A stretch of DNA of 37,472 nucleotides from Flavobacterium sp. (GTDB lineage Bacteria > Bacteroidota > Bacteroidia > Flavobacteriales > Flavobacteriaceae). Position numbers and translations under genes: made by a program. Where the stretch lies: the NCBI GenBank assembly GCA_017984035.1, contig JAGOAF010000007.1:1-37472 (forward strand), given 5' to 3'. The notes beneath the pieces were generated by a model, which saw nothing but the letters and a program-made list of their open reading frames with translations, made no database searches and was not told the origin of the DNA. This document shows, in pieces, positions 10,080-18,501 of the stretch (the first letter of the stretch is position 1; each line of letters opens with the position of its first letter).

Positions 10080-11669
10080 TTATTCAAACTCCGAAGTAAA
10101 AAACAATTTCACATTTGGATACTTACTCTGTGTCATCTGAATCGTAAAATCGGAATCGGCTAAAAATACCAATTGACCGTATTTGTCGTGTGCCAAAAAC
10201 TTTTGTTTAATACGTTTGAATTCTTTGAATTCCTCACTTTTAGCATCGTCCGGTTTTACCCAACAGGCTTTGTGTACCGGGAAGTTTTCGTAGGTACATT
10301 TGGCGCCATATTCGTGTTCCAATCGGTATTGAATAACTTCATATTGTAATGCTCCCACAGTACCAATAACTTTACGATTATTCATTTCTAAAGTAAACAA
10401 CTGCGCTACACCTTCATCCATTAATTGGTCAACTCCTTTGTCTAGTTGTTTTGCTTTTAATGGGTCGGCATTGTTGATATAACGGAAATGCTCTGGCGAA
10501 AAACTAGGGATACCTTTAAAGCTCATAACTTCACCTTCGGTTAACGTATCGCCAATTTTAAAATTTCCTGTATCGTGCAATCCAACAATATCACCTGGGT
10601 AGGAGATATCTACAATTTCTTTTTTCTCAGCAAAAAAGGCATTTGGGCTTGAGAATTTTAAATTCTTTTTTTGGCGAACATGATAATAAGGTTTATTCCG
10701 TTCAAATGTTCCCGAAACAATTTTAATAAACGCCAAACGATCGCGGTGTTTTGGATCCATATTCGCGTGAATCTTGAAAACAAAACCCGACATTTTTTCT
10801 TCTTTTGGATCAACCAAACGCGTTTCGGAATCTTTTGGTCGAGGCGAAGGTGCAATAGCAACAAAGCAATCCAACAATTCTCGAACTCCAAAATTATTCA
10901 AAGCCGAACCAAAAAACACCGGTTGTAATTTGCCGTCCAAATACTCTTGACGATCAAATTTTGGATAAACTTCGTCAATCAATTCCAATTCTTCACGCAA
11001 TTTATCAGCAGGCTTTTGACCAATAATTTTTTCTAATTCAGGGCTTTGAACGTCTGAAAAAGCAATCGTTTCTTCAATATTTTTACGGCTATCTCCGCTA
11101 AATAAATTGATATTTTGTTCCCACAAGTTATAAATTCCTTGAAAATCGTAACCCATTCCAATAGGAAAACTCAAAGGTGTAACCGTCAAACCTAGTTTTT
11201 GCTCTACTTCGTCCATTAAGTCAAAAGCGTCTTTTCCTTCTCGGTCTAATTTATTGATGAAAACAATAATCGGAATGTTTCGCATTCGACATACTGAAAC
11301 TAATTTTTCAGTTTGTTCCTCCACCCCTTTGGCAACGTCAATCACTACAATAACGCTATCAACGGCGGTCAAAGTTCGAAACGTATCTTCGGCAAAATCC
11401 TTATGACCAGGTGTGTCAAGAATGTTGATTTTTTTCTCTTTGTAATTGAACGCTAAAACCGAAGTTGAAACCGAAATCCCTCTTTGACGCTCTATTTCCA
11501 TAAAGTCAGACGTAGCGCCCTTCTTGATTTTGTTATTTTTTACAGCACCTGCTTCCTGAATCGCTCCTCCAAAAAGAAGTAATTTCTCGGTTAGTGTCGT
11601 TTTTCCCGCATCGGGATGCGAAATAATTCCAAATGTTCTCCTGCGTTGTATTTCTTCTAAAAAACTCAT
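10080..11669 (-). CDS. prfC: Peptide chain release factor 3 (RF3)
   Basis: A translational GTPase that recycles release factors RF1 and RF2 from the terminated ribosome. The GTPase motifs are plain: P-loop GIISHPDAGKTT near the N terminus, the switch region GISVSTSVLAF, DTPGHKDFAEDTFR, and NKLDREG. RF3-specific stretches such as LLDCFVAIAPSPRPK and the C-terminal domain EYGAKCTYENFPVHKACWV follow. I start it at the ATG at 11669 (MSFLEEIQRRRTFGI), which gives 529 residues, the same length as E. coli RF3. A TTG seven codons upstream (11690) would give 536 but adds residues without family support. The gene converges head-on with the decarboxylase, with no intergenic base and no terminator between them. 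Confidence 0.96.
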   Translation of the reverse strand: MSFLEEIQRRRTFGIISHPDAGKTTLTEKLLLFGGAIQEAGAVKNNKIKKGATSDFMEIERQRGISVSTSVLAFNYKEKKINILDTPGHKDFAEDTFRTLTAVDSVIVVIDVAKGVEEQTEKLVSVCRMRNIPIIVFINKLDREGKDAFDLMDEVEQKLGLTVTPLSFPIGMGYDFQGIYNLWEQNINLFSGDSRKNIEETIAFSDVQSPELEKIIGQKPADKLREELELIDEVYPKFDRQEYLDGKLQPVFFGSALNNFGVRELLDCFVAIAPSPRPKDSETRLVDPKEEKMSGFVFKIHANMDPKHRDRLAFIKIVSGTFERNKPYYHVRQKKNLKFSSPNAFFAEKKEIVDISYPGDIVGLHDTGNFKIGDTLTEGEVMSFKGIPSFSPEHFRYINNADPLKAKQLDKGVDQLMDEGVAQLFTLEMNNRKVIGTVGALQYEVIQYRLEHEYGAKCTYENFPVHKACWVKPDDAKSEEFKEFKRIKQKFLAHDKYGQLVFLADSDFTIQMTQSKYPNVKLFFTSEFE

Positions 11670-11741
11670 AATTGCTATAATGGATTGCAAAAATACTATT
11701 TACTTCACTAAATAACTAATTCCAAAAGTTTTTCTAGGAAG

Positions 11742-11813
11742 CTAATCCTGCTGTACACTATATCTGTGCTGGCGAATCCCGCCACCACAGGATGCCGCTC
11801 CCATCAGGGCTAG
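11742..11813. repeat. Nested palindromic GC-rich intergenic element, REP-like
   Basis: A GC-rich island stands in an AT-rich divergent intergenic region. The outer arms CTAATCCTG (11742-11750) and CAGGGCTAG (11805-11813) pair with one mismatch and one G-T wobble. The inner hairpin pairs CTGTG-C-TGGCG (11764-11774) with CGCCA-C-CACAG (11780-11790) around AATCC, interrupted by a single C/C mismatch. The layout resembles dispersed REP/RAYT-type elements that I recall between genes of other Flavobacterium genomes; only one copy is in this window, so dispersal cannot be shown here. It separates prfC (-) from the PPIase gene (+). Confidence 0.6.
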
Positions 11814-11930
11814 GGTTATTCTTATTTATAGCTGTTTTCTTTACTTTAATAATTCTGTCTTACCCTTAATAATTTTTTGTTAATAGTACTCAGTTCACTT
11901 GGATTCTCTAATTGAATTGTTATTTTTGTT

Positions 11931-11938
11931 GGCAATAA
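11931..11938 (+). promoter_or_regulatory. Bacteroidota -7 promoter box for the PPIase gene
   Basis: TATTTTTG fits TAnnTTTG and lies 55 bp before the ATG at 11994. I found no well-spaced -33 TTG, so support is partial. Confidence 0.4.
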
Positions 11939-11993
11939 TACATTTTGGCTTCTGTAGTTAGTATTAGAAGTACTAAAAAATAAAAATTAAACA

Positions 11994-13424
11994 ATGACAT
12001 TTCAATTACCATCGATTACCTCTATTGTAAATAAAAAAGTACTTTCAGTTCTCTTGGTTCTTTTCTCTGTAGTGACTGTAACAGCACAAGAAGTGATTAA
12101 AGAACAGCCTCTTAAAGAAATTTCTAAATCGGATTCGACTAAAAAAATGAAAATTGATGGTGTTATCGCTACTATAGGTGAATACATTATTTTGGATTCG
12201 GATATTGACAAAGCCTATTTGGAGATTTCAAGTCAAGGAGGTTCTATAAAAGATATTTCAAGATGTCAGATGTTAGGTAAACTAATGGAAGACAAATTGT
12301 ATGCCCACCAAGCAGTTCAAGATAGTGTTAAGGTAACTGATACTGAAGTGAAAGTAATGATGGACGAACGATTGAGTTATATGACAGAACAATTAGGTTC
12401 AATGGACAAAATTGTAGAATATTATAAAAAAAATAATGAAGAAGAATTCAGAACCTATTTTTTTGATATTTTAAAAGAAAACAAATTGACAACCGAAATG
12501 CAAAAGAAAATTGTAGATGAAGTTGAAATTACCCCTGAAGAAGTACGCAACTTCTTTAAGAGAATTCCTAAAGACGAATTGCCTGTTTTTGGTGCCGAAA
12601 TGGAAGTTGCCCAAATTGTGGTTCAACCTAAAATTTCTGAAGCGGATAAACAAAAAGTAATTGACCGTTTGAATGGTTTCAAAAAAGAAATTCAAGAGGG
12701 ATCAAGTTTTGCCACTAAAGCAGTTTTATATTCGCAAGATCCAGGCTCAAGAGCAAGTGGCGGTTTTTATAAAATGAATCGTAAAACTCCTTTTGTAAAG
12801 GAATTTAAAGAAGTTGCATTTAGCTTGGCAGAGGGAGAAATTTCAGCTCCGTTTGAAACGGATTTTGGGTATCATATTATTTACGTAGAAAAAATAAAAG
12901 GGCAAGAAGTAGAATTACGTCACATTTTATTAGCACCTAAAGTAACAGATGAATCTTTGCAAGAAGCAAAAGACAAAATTAATTTGATTCGCAAGAGAAT
13001 TATGGATAAGGAAATTACTTTTGCTGAAGCTGCACGTACTTTATCTGATGAAAAAGAAACTAGAACCAATGGTGGAACTTTGATCAATCCTAAAACTCAA
13101 GATACACGTTTTGAATTGACGAAAATGGATCCGTCATTGTATGCTCAAGTGTCTAATTTAAAGGAAAATGAAGTTTCTATAGCCTATCCTGAAGAACCAC
13201 AAGAAGGTAAAAAACAATTCAAGTTAATTACTGTGACAAATAGAATTAATGAGCATACTGCAGATTATGCTAAGGATTATGCTAAAATTAAAGAGTTAGC
13301 TTTAAAGGAGAAGCAAATCAAAGCTATTGGAAAATGGTTTGACGATAAAATAAAAGATACCTATATTAAAATTGTAGGTGAGTATAGAGATTGTGATTTT
13401 ACCAACAATTGGTTGAAAAAATAA
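11994..13424 (+). CDS. Secreted SurA-like parvulin peptidylprolyl isomerase, two PpiC domains
   Basis: A 476-residue protein with an N-terminal signal peptide: a positively charged start, the hydrophobic VLSVLLVLFSVVTV, and probable cleavage after the TVTA near residue 31. A SurA-type chaperone region (about 50-195) includes DGVIATIGEYIILDSDID. Two parvulin domains follow: the first (about 200-295) runs from AEMEVAQIVVQP through QDPGSRASGGFY to GYHIIYVEKIKG, the second (about 297-400) from VELRHILLAP through TLSDEKETRTNGGTL. The predicted role is folding of exported and outer-membrane proteins in the periplasm. It has its own terminator at 13442-13487 and stands as a single-gene unit. A true SurA assignment is likely but not certain, because Bacteroidota often carry several such proteins. 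Confidence 0.9.
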   Translation: MTFQLPSITSIVNKKVLSVLLVLFSVVTVTAQEVIKEQPLKEISKSDSTKKMKIDGVIATIGEYIILDSDIDKAYLEISSQGGSIKDISRCQMLGKLMEDKLYAHQAVQDSVKVTDTEVKVMMDERLSYMTEQLGSMDKIVEYYKKNNEEEFRTYFFDILKENKLTTEMQKKIVDEVEITPEEVRNFFKRIPKDELPVFGAEMEVAQIVVQPKISEADKQKVIDRLNGFKKEIQEGSSFATKAVLYSQDPGSRASGGFYKMNRKTPFVKEFKEVAFSLAEGEISAPFETDFGYHIIYVEKIKGQEVELRHILLAPKVTDESLQEAKDKINLIRKRIMDKEITFAEAARTLSDEKETRTNGGTLINPKTQDTRFELTKMDPSLYAQVSNLKENEVSIAYPEEPQEGKKQFKLITVTNRINEHTADYAKDYAKIKELALKEKQIKAIGKWFDDKIKDTYIKIVGEYRDCDFTNNWLKK

Positions 13425-13441
13425 ATTATACACCATAACAA

Positions 13442-13487
13442 AAAAGAGTTAGCTTTATGAAATCAAATTCATTTTGCTAACTCTTTT
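13442..13487. terminator. Long hairpin terminator after the PPIase gene
   Basis: AAAAGAGTTAGC (13442-13453) pairs perfectly with GCTAACTCTTTT (13476-13487). An inner ATGAA/TTCAT stem within the 22-base loop extends it. The T run forms the end of the 3' arm. Confidence 0.75.
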
Positions 13488-13858
13488 CAATTTAGACCCT
13501 TTCTGAGATTTATAATTGGAATTATGCCTAATTGAATCTTTAAAAATGCAAGCCATATTGAAGGTGTTTCAATTGAAATAAAAAGTAACAACTGGCTCGT
13601 ATAGCGATGTTTAGTTAGCTGAAACTGCTGAGTTAATTCTTCTTAAAACTGATTTTTTTATTTTAATATCCAGTAATTATTTTATTAATTATATAGTATT
13701 CGCAGGGTTAATTTATATAATTGTTATTTAAATCTAATTTCATTTGTTATTTTATAATAATAATCCGTGATTGAGCTAGTTTTATTAAATTATTTTTAAA
13801 TCTCGCCTTTAATTTCTAAATTTGCTAAACATATAAAACAATAAATACCCTCTATATT
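13488..13858. other. AT-rich region upstream of acnB
   Basis: About 370 bp with no credible ORF, tRNA or known RNA. It contains a 12-bp perfect palindrome TTTCAATTGAAA (13567-13578) and, near acnB, a -7 promoter match at 13817-13824. Otherwise I see nothing I can name. The length would allow upstream regulation or a small RNA, but no structure I could find supports one. Confidence 0.5.
13817..13824 (+). promoter_or_regulatory. Bacteroidota -7 promoter box for acnB
   Basis: TAAATTTG fits TAnnTTTG and lies 34 bp before the acnB ATG, which would give a leader of roughly 25-30 bases. No clear -33 TTG at standard spacing was found. Confidence 0.5.
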
Positions 13859-16648
13859 ATGGCTATTGATAATGCAATGAATCTTTATAACGAATACATT
13901 AAAGAAATTGAAGAAAGAAAAGGTCAAGGATTGCATCCAAAACCAATTGATAGCGCAGATTTACTAAGTGAAATCATTGCGCAAATCAAAGACATTAACA
14001 ACACAAATAGAAAAGATTGTCTTAATTTTTTCATCTACAATACACTTCCAGGAACAACAAGTGCAGCAGGTAAAAAAGCGTATTTCTTAAAAGATATTAT
14101 TCTTGGTAAAGAGATGGTTGCTGAAATTACTCCAAGCTTTGCATTCGAATTATTGTCTCATATGAAGGGAGGAACTTCAATTGAAGTTTTACTTGATTTG
14201 GCTTTAGGAAATGATGTAGCTATTGCTCAACAAGCGGCAGACGTTCTTGAAACACAAGTATATCTTTACGATGCTGATACAGCCCGTTTGAAAGAAGCTT
14301 ACACTAATGGAAATGCAACAGCTGCAGCTATTTTAGAAAGTTATGCTAAAGCTGAATTTTTCACAAAATTACCTGAAATAGCAGAAGAAATTAAAGTTGT
14401 TACTTTTATCGCTGGTGAAGGAGATATATCAACTGATTTACTTTCTCCAGGAAACCAAGCGCATTCCCGTTCAGATCGTGAATTGCACGGTAAATGCATG
14501 ATCACGCCCCAAGCCCAGGATGAGATTAAAGCACTACAGGCACAACATCCTGATAAAAGTGTAATGTTGATTGCTGAAAAAGGAACTATGGGTGTAGGAT
14601 CTTCTAGAATGTCAGGTGTAAACAACGTGGCACTTTGGACAGGTAAACAAGCAAGTCCTTATATCCCATTTGTGAATATTGCCCCAATTGTTGGTGGGAC
14701 TAATGGAATTTCGCCGATTTTTCTAACTACGGTTGATGTTACAGGAGGTATTGGAATTGATTTGAAAAACTGGGTTAAGAAAACGGATGCTAATGGTGAA
14801 CTTGTACGTGATGAAAATGGGGATCCAATTTTAGAACAAGCCTATTCTGTTGCTACAGGAACGGTTTTGACAATCAACACCAAAACCAAAAAATTATACA
14901 ATGGTGATCAAGAATTGATCGATATTTCAAGGTCGTTTACGCCACAAAAATTAGAATTTATCAAAGCAGGAGGTTCTTATGCTATTGTTTTTGGTAAAAA
15001 AATACAAACCTTTGCTTGTAAAGTTTTAGGGATTGAAATACCTACGGTTTTTGCGCCTTCTAAAGAGGTTTCAAATCCAGGACAAGGACTTACAGCAGTT
15101 GAAAAAATATTCAATAGAAATGCTGTTGGAAATACACCAGGAAAAGTGTTACATGCTGGTTCAGATGTTCGTGTAGAAGTTAATATTGTGGGTTCACAAG
15201 ATACAACAGGATTAATGACTGCTCAAGAATTAGAATCTATGGCAGCCAAAGTGATTTCGCCAATTGTTGACGGAGCCTACCAATCAGGTTGTCATACAGC
15301 TTCTGTTTGGGATAAAAAAGCACAAGCTAATATTCCAAAATTAATGCAATTTATGAACGATTTCGGATTGATCACAGCACGTGACCCGAAAGGCGTTTAC
15401 CACGCGATGACAGACGTAATTCATAAAGTATTGAATGATATTACTATTGATGATTGGGCTATTATTATTGGTGGTGACTCTCATACTAGAATGTCTAAAG
15501 GAGTAGCTTTTGGAGCTGACTCTGGTACAGTTGCATTAGCTTTAGCTACAGGTGAAGCATCAATGCCAATTCCAGAATCGGTTAAAGTAACTTTTAAAGG
15601 AACCATGAAAGAGTACATGGACTTCCGCGATGTAGTTCATGCTACACAAGCACAAATGTTACATAAATTTGGTGGTGAAAATGTATTCCAAGGTCGTATT
15701 ATCGAAGTGCATATTGGAACATTAACAGCTGATCAAGCTTTTACATTTACGGATTGGTCTGCCGAAATGAAAGCAAAAGCGTCTATCTGTATTTCTGAAG
15801 ATGACACTTTGATTGAATCATTGGAAATTGCTAAAGGTAGAATCCAAATTATGATTGATAAGGGAATGGACAATGCTACGCAAGTACTACAAGGACTTAT
15901 CAATAAAGCTAATAAGCGTATCGAAGAAATTAAAACAGGAGATAAACCAGCTTTACGACCTGATGCTAACGCTAAATATTACGCTGAGGTAGAAATAGAC
16001 TTAGATATTATCAATGAGCCTATGATTGCTGATCCAGATGTAAATAATAAAGATGTTTCTAAACGATATACTCATGATACCATTAGACCTCTTTCATTTT
16101 ATGGAGGGACTAAAAAAGTAGATCTTGGATTTATTGGTTCGTGTATGGTACATAAAGGCGATATGAAAATATTAGCTCAAATGCTTAAAAATATTGAAAA
16201 ACAAGAAGGTAAAGTGGAATTTAAAGCACCTTTAGTGGTTGCACCACCAACCTACAATATTGTTGACGAATTAAAAGCAGAAGGCGATTGGGAAGTATTA
16301 CAAAAATATTCAGGTTTTGAATTTGATGATAATGCACCAAAAGGAGCAGCACGTACAGAGTATGAAAATATGTTGTATTTAGAGCGTCCAGGTTGTAACC
16401 TTTGTATGGGTAATCAAGAAAAAGCATCTAAAGGAGACACAGTTATGGCTACATCGACTCGTTTGTTTCAAGGACGAGTAGTTGAAGATACTGCAGAGAA
16501 AAAAGGAGAGTCATTATTGTCATCAACTCCAGTAGTTGTATTGTCGACCATTTTAGGTAGAACGCCTTCTATTGAAGAATACAAAAAAGCAGTAGAAGGA
16601 ATTAACCTAACTAAGTTTGCACCTTCTCATAAATTGCTTGTTGGATAA
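13859..16648 (+). CDS. acnB: Aconitate hydratase B (AcnB type)
   Basis: A 929-residue AcnB-type aconitase that interconverts citrate and isocitrate in the TCA cycle; AcnB proteins can also act on 2-methylisocitrate. It has the N-terminal HEAT-like domain (LLSHMKGGTSIEVLLDLAL), the GTMGVGSSRMSGVNNVALW stretch, and GGDSHTRMSKG. The three 4Fe-4S ligands are seen as Cys762 (FIGSCMVHKG), Cys846 and Cys849 (PGCNLCMGNQ), with the same three-residue spacing as the E. coli pair. It is about 64 residues longer than E. coli AcnB (865); part of the extra length appears to be the charged stretch around KTDANGELVRDENGDP (near residue 310). It is monocistronic, between its own promoter and the terminator at 16671. 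Confidence 0.97.
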   Translation: MAIDNAMNLYNEYIKEIEERKGQGLHPKPIDSADLLSEIIAQIKDINNTNRKDCLNFFIYNTLPGTTSAAGKKAYFLKDIILGKEMVAEITPSFAFELLSHMKGGTSIEVLLDLALGNDVAIAQQAADVLETQVYLYDADTARLKEAYTNGNATAAAILESYAKAEFFTKLPEIAEEIKVVTFIAGEGDISTDLLSPGNQAHSRSDRELHGKCMITPQAQDEIKALQAQHPDKSVMLIAEKGTMGVGSSRMSGVNNVALWTGKQASPYIPFVNIAPIVGGTNGISPIFLTTVDVTGGIGIDLKNWVKKTDANGELVRDENGDPILEQAYSVATGTVLTINTKTKKLYNGDQELIDISRSFTPQKLEFIKAGGSYAIVFGKKIQTFACKVLGIEIPTVFAPSKEVSNPGQGLTAVEKIFNRNAVGNTPGKVLHAGSDVRVEVNIVGSQDTTGLMTAQELESMAAKVISPIVDGAYQSGCHTASVWDKKAQANIPKLMQFMNDFGLITARDPKGVYHAMTDVIHKVLNDITIDDWAIIIGGDSHTRMSKGVAFGADSGTVALALATGEASMPIPESVKVTFKGTMKEYMDFRDVVHATQAQMLHKFGGENVFQGRIIEVHIGTLTADQAFTFTDWSAEMKAKASICISEDDTLIESLEIAKGRIQIMIDKGMDNATQVLQGLINKANKRIEEIKTGDKPALRPDANAKYYAEVEIDLDIINEPMIADPDVNNKDVSKRYTHDTIRPLSFYGGTKKVDLGFIGSCMVHKGDMKILAQMLKNIEKQEGKVEFKAPLVVAPPTYNIVDELKAEGDWEVLQKYSGFEFDDNAPKGAARTEYENMLYLERPGCNLCMGNQEKASKGDTVMATSTRLFQGRVVEDTAEKKGESLLSSTPVVVLSTILGRTPSIEEYKKAVEGINLTKFAPSHKLLVG

Positions 16649-16670
16649 TCAATTAATGAAATGAATAATT

Positions 16671-16703
16671 AAAAAGCCTAAGTATATCTTAGGCTTTTTT
16701 TAT
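16671..16703 (+). terminator. Rho-independent terminator after acnB
   Basis: AAAAAGCCTAAG (16671-16682) pairs with CTTAGGCTTTTT (16688-16699) around TATAT, followed by further T residues. It lies 23 bases after the stop codon. Confidence 0.9.
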
Positions 16704-16785
16704 TTTAAATGGTATATTTAATCTATACTAATTCCTGCTCTGAAATGGCTAATTATAAGGGCGCTATATAATTTTATAAATGCTT

Positions 16786-16819
16786 TAACTTATTAAGTTA
16801 GCAAAAAGGCCTACCTTTG
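16786..16819 (+). promoter_or_regulatory. Promoter of the LysM-NlpC/P60 gene with a palindrome over the -33 region
   Basis: TACCTTTG (16812-16819) matches the -7 consensus TAnnTTTG. Just upstream the palindrome TAACTTA-T-TAAGTTA (16786-16800) covers where the -33 element should be, so it could be an operator. The leader to the ATG at 16888 would be about 60 bases. Confidence 0.45.
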
Positions 16820-16887
16820 CAATTCTTAAGATAATCTCAAATACGCTGTTGGTTAAGTAAATAGTCAATTATCAATATTGATGTGAG

Positions 16888-18366
16888 ATGAAAATTAATG
16901 AACTAATGAAATACTACATACTACTATTTATTTTTACACTTTTTAATTCTTCACTGGTTTTTTCTCAAGAGAAGTTGATAAAACATACTGTAAAAAAAGG
17001 AGAAACAATTACTGCGATTGCTCAGAAATATAAAGTGGAACCTAGCGCTATTTATGAACTCAATCCAGATTGTAGTCGAACACTAAAATTAGAATCAATT
17101 ATTTTAATTCCGCGTACAACTTCAAAAACAGTAAAACTTAAATCGGAATCAAAAGCTGTTGTAGTTGAAAACACCCACGAAGTTCAGCCTAAAGAAACCT
17201 TATTTGGTATTGCAAAACAATATGAAATTACATTAGAGGAACTCAATACTGCTAATCCAGAACTTATAGAAACAGGATTGAAAGCTGGACAAAAAATCAA
17301 AATTCCAAATAAAGTCAATTCCAATATTGTTTCAACAATCAAGAAAGTAGAACCCAAAATAGAAGTTCTTCAAAAATTCAAACAAGAAAAAAGTACTCCT
17401 GTAGCAGTTGTTTCCTCAACAACTTCAACACTACATGAGGTACAGCCATCAGAAACCAAGTTTGGAATTGCAAAACAATATGGAATTTCAGTTGCCGATT
17501 TACATACTGCGAATCCAACATTGGAAAAAGAAGCACTTAAAGTGGGTCAAAAAATTACTATCCCTGTAAAGAGCGGAGTTGTAATGACTACTCCAGTAGC
17601 GAAAAAAGTTGAAGACATGCCATCTCAATTGATTGAGCAAAAAGGAAAAGTAAAAGAAGTAATTAAAGTAGAAAAAGTTGCAATTAATACCGAAGCTATT
17701 GAAGAAAATGCAGCCCCTATTACTCATGAAGTAGTTGCCAAAGAAACGAAATACGGGATTGCTAAAAAATATGGTATTTCGATAGCCGATTTAGAAAGTC
17801 AAAATCCTTCAATCGCTTCAAACTTATACGTTGGTGCTATTCTGAAAATTTCAGGTGCAAAAGCAATTCAAGAGGAAGTTATGTCGTCTTCTGCAGTATC
17901 TTCAAATACGACTCAGCCGGATGAAGATCAAGATAATTTAACTATAGCGAGTAGTTTGGCAAAATGGAATACCAGCGAGGAACTTGCAGATGAATTAATT
18001 CGCATGGCTTCTGATAATTTAGGGGCAAATTACCGTTCTGGCGGCACCACTAAAAATGGCTTTGATTGCTCAGGATTAATGTATGCGACTTTTAGTTCTT
18101 TAGATATAAAACTTCCTAGGTCTTCACACGAAATGGCTACTATTGGTACTGTTGTAGACGTGAGTCAAGCTCAAAAGGGCGATTTGATTTTCTTTAAAAC
18201 AAGAGGAGGTAGTCAGATCAATCATGTGGGAATGGTGGTAGAAGTTAATGAAGGAGAAATTAAATTTATTCATTCGGCCACGCACGGGGGAGTAATTATT
18301 TCCTCCACCAAAGAGAAATATTACGAGAAAAATTTCACGCAAATTAATAGGGTATTACAACAATAG
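16888..18366 (+). CDS. Secreted peptidoglycan hydrolase: four LysM repeats and an NlpC/P60 domain
   Basis: A 492-residue exported cell-wall hydrolase. The signal peptide is YYILLFIFTLFNSSLVFSQ; the start could be Met1 or Met7, both in front of the hydrophobic core. Four LysM peptidoglycan-binding repeats are visible at about residues 31-75, 94-138, 182-226 and 281-323, each opening with H(T/E)V and carrying the family pattern KETLFGIAKQY or a variant, joined by Lys/Val/Ser/Thr-rich linkers. The C-terminal NlpC/P60 peptidase has catalytic Cys394 (NGFDCSGLMY) and His446 (NHVGMVVE), with a possible third polar residue near His462. Such enzymes usually cut the D-Glu to diaminopimelate bond of the stem peptide, and the four repeats suggest firm glycan anchoring. 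It is monocistronic with a terminator at 18377. Confidence 0.94.
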   Translation: MKINELMKYYILLFIFTLFNSSLVFSQEKLIKHTVKKGETITAIAQKYKVEPSAIYELNPDCSRTLKLESIILIPRTTSKTVKLKSESKAVVVENTHEVQPKETLFGIAKQYEITLEELNTANPELIETGLKAGQKIKIPNKVNSNIVSTIKKVEPKIEVLQKFKQEKSTPVAVVSSTTSTLHEVQPSETKFGIAKQYGISVADLHTANPTLEKEALKVGQKITIPVKSGVVMTTPVAKKVEDMPSQLIEQKGKVKEVIKVEKVAINTEAIEENAAPITHEVVAKETKYGIAKKYGISIADLESQNPSIASNLYVGAILKISGAKAIQEEVMSSSAVSSNTTQPDEDQDNLTIASSLAKWNTSEELADELIRMASDNLGANYRSGGTTKNGFDCSGLMYATFSSLDIKLPRSSHEMATIGTVVDVSQAQKGDLIFFKTRGGSQINHVGMVVEVNEGEIKFIHSATHGGVIISSTKEKYYEKNFTQINRVLQQ

Positions 18367-18376
18367 AAACAGAATC

Positions 18377-18405
18377 AAAACTCCTCAATTGAGGAGTTTT
18401 TTGTT
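18377..18405 (+). terminator. Rho-independent terminator after the LysM-NlpC/P60 gene
   Basis: The perfect palindrome AAAACTCCTCAA/TTGAGGAGTTTT (18377-18400) is followed by a T-rich tract. It lies 10 bases after the stop codon. Confidence 0.88.
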
Positions 18406-18501
18406 TTCGTATCGGATGTTGTTTATTTCTTTTAATTTCAAAAACTCATTTTTTGAAAAAAAGTATATCTTTAACCAACCAAAAAATAAAAACCAATAAT
18501 T

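Larger units (their letters stand above)
11670..11993. other. Divergent intergenic region prfC / PPIase
   Basis: 324 bp without a credible ORF. It holds the REP-like element at 11742-11813 and a Bacteroidota -7 promoter match TATTTTTG at 11931-11938 for the PPIase gene. Apart from these I see only AT-rich sequence. Any prfC promoter must lie in the roughly 70 bp between its start and the element, or inside the element itself. Confidence 0.6.

Noticed and set aside
11670..11690. TTG at 11690 as the prfC start
   Set aside because: The ATG at 11669 gives 529 residues, equal to E. coli RF3, and the extra seven codons show no family similarity.
16888..18366. LysM repeats as a recent internal duplication or tandem DNA repeat
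   Set aside because: The four repeats are diverged in DNA sequence and spaced by different linkers, which is ordinary domain architecture for this family.
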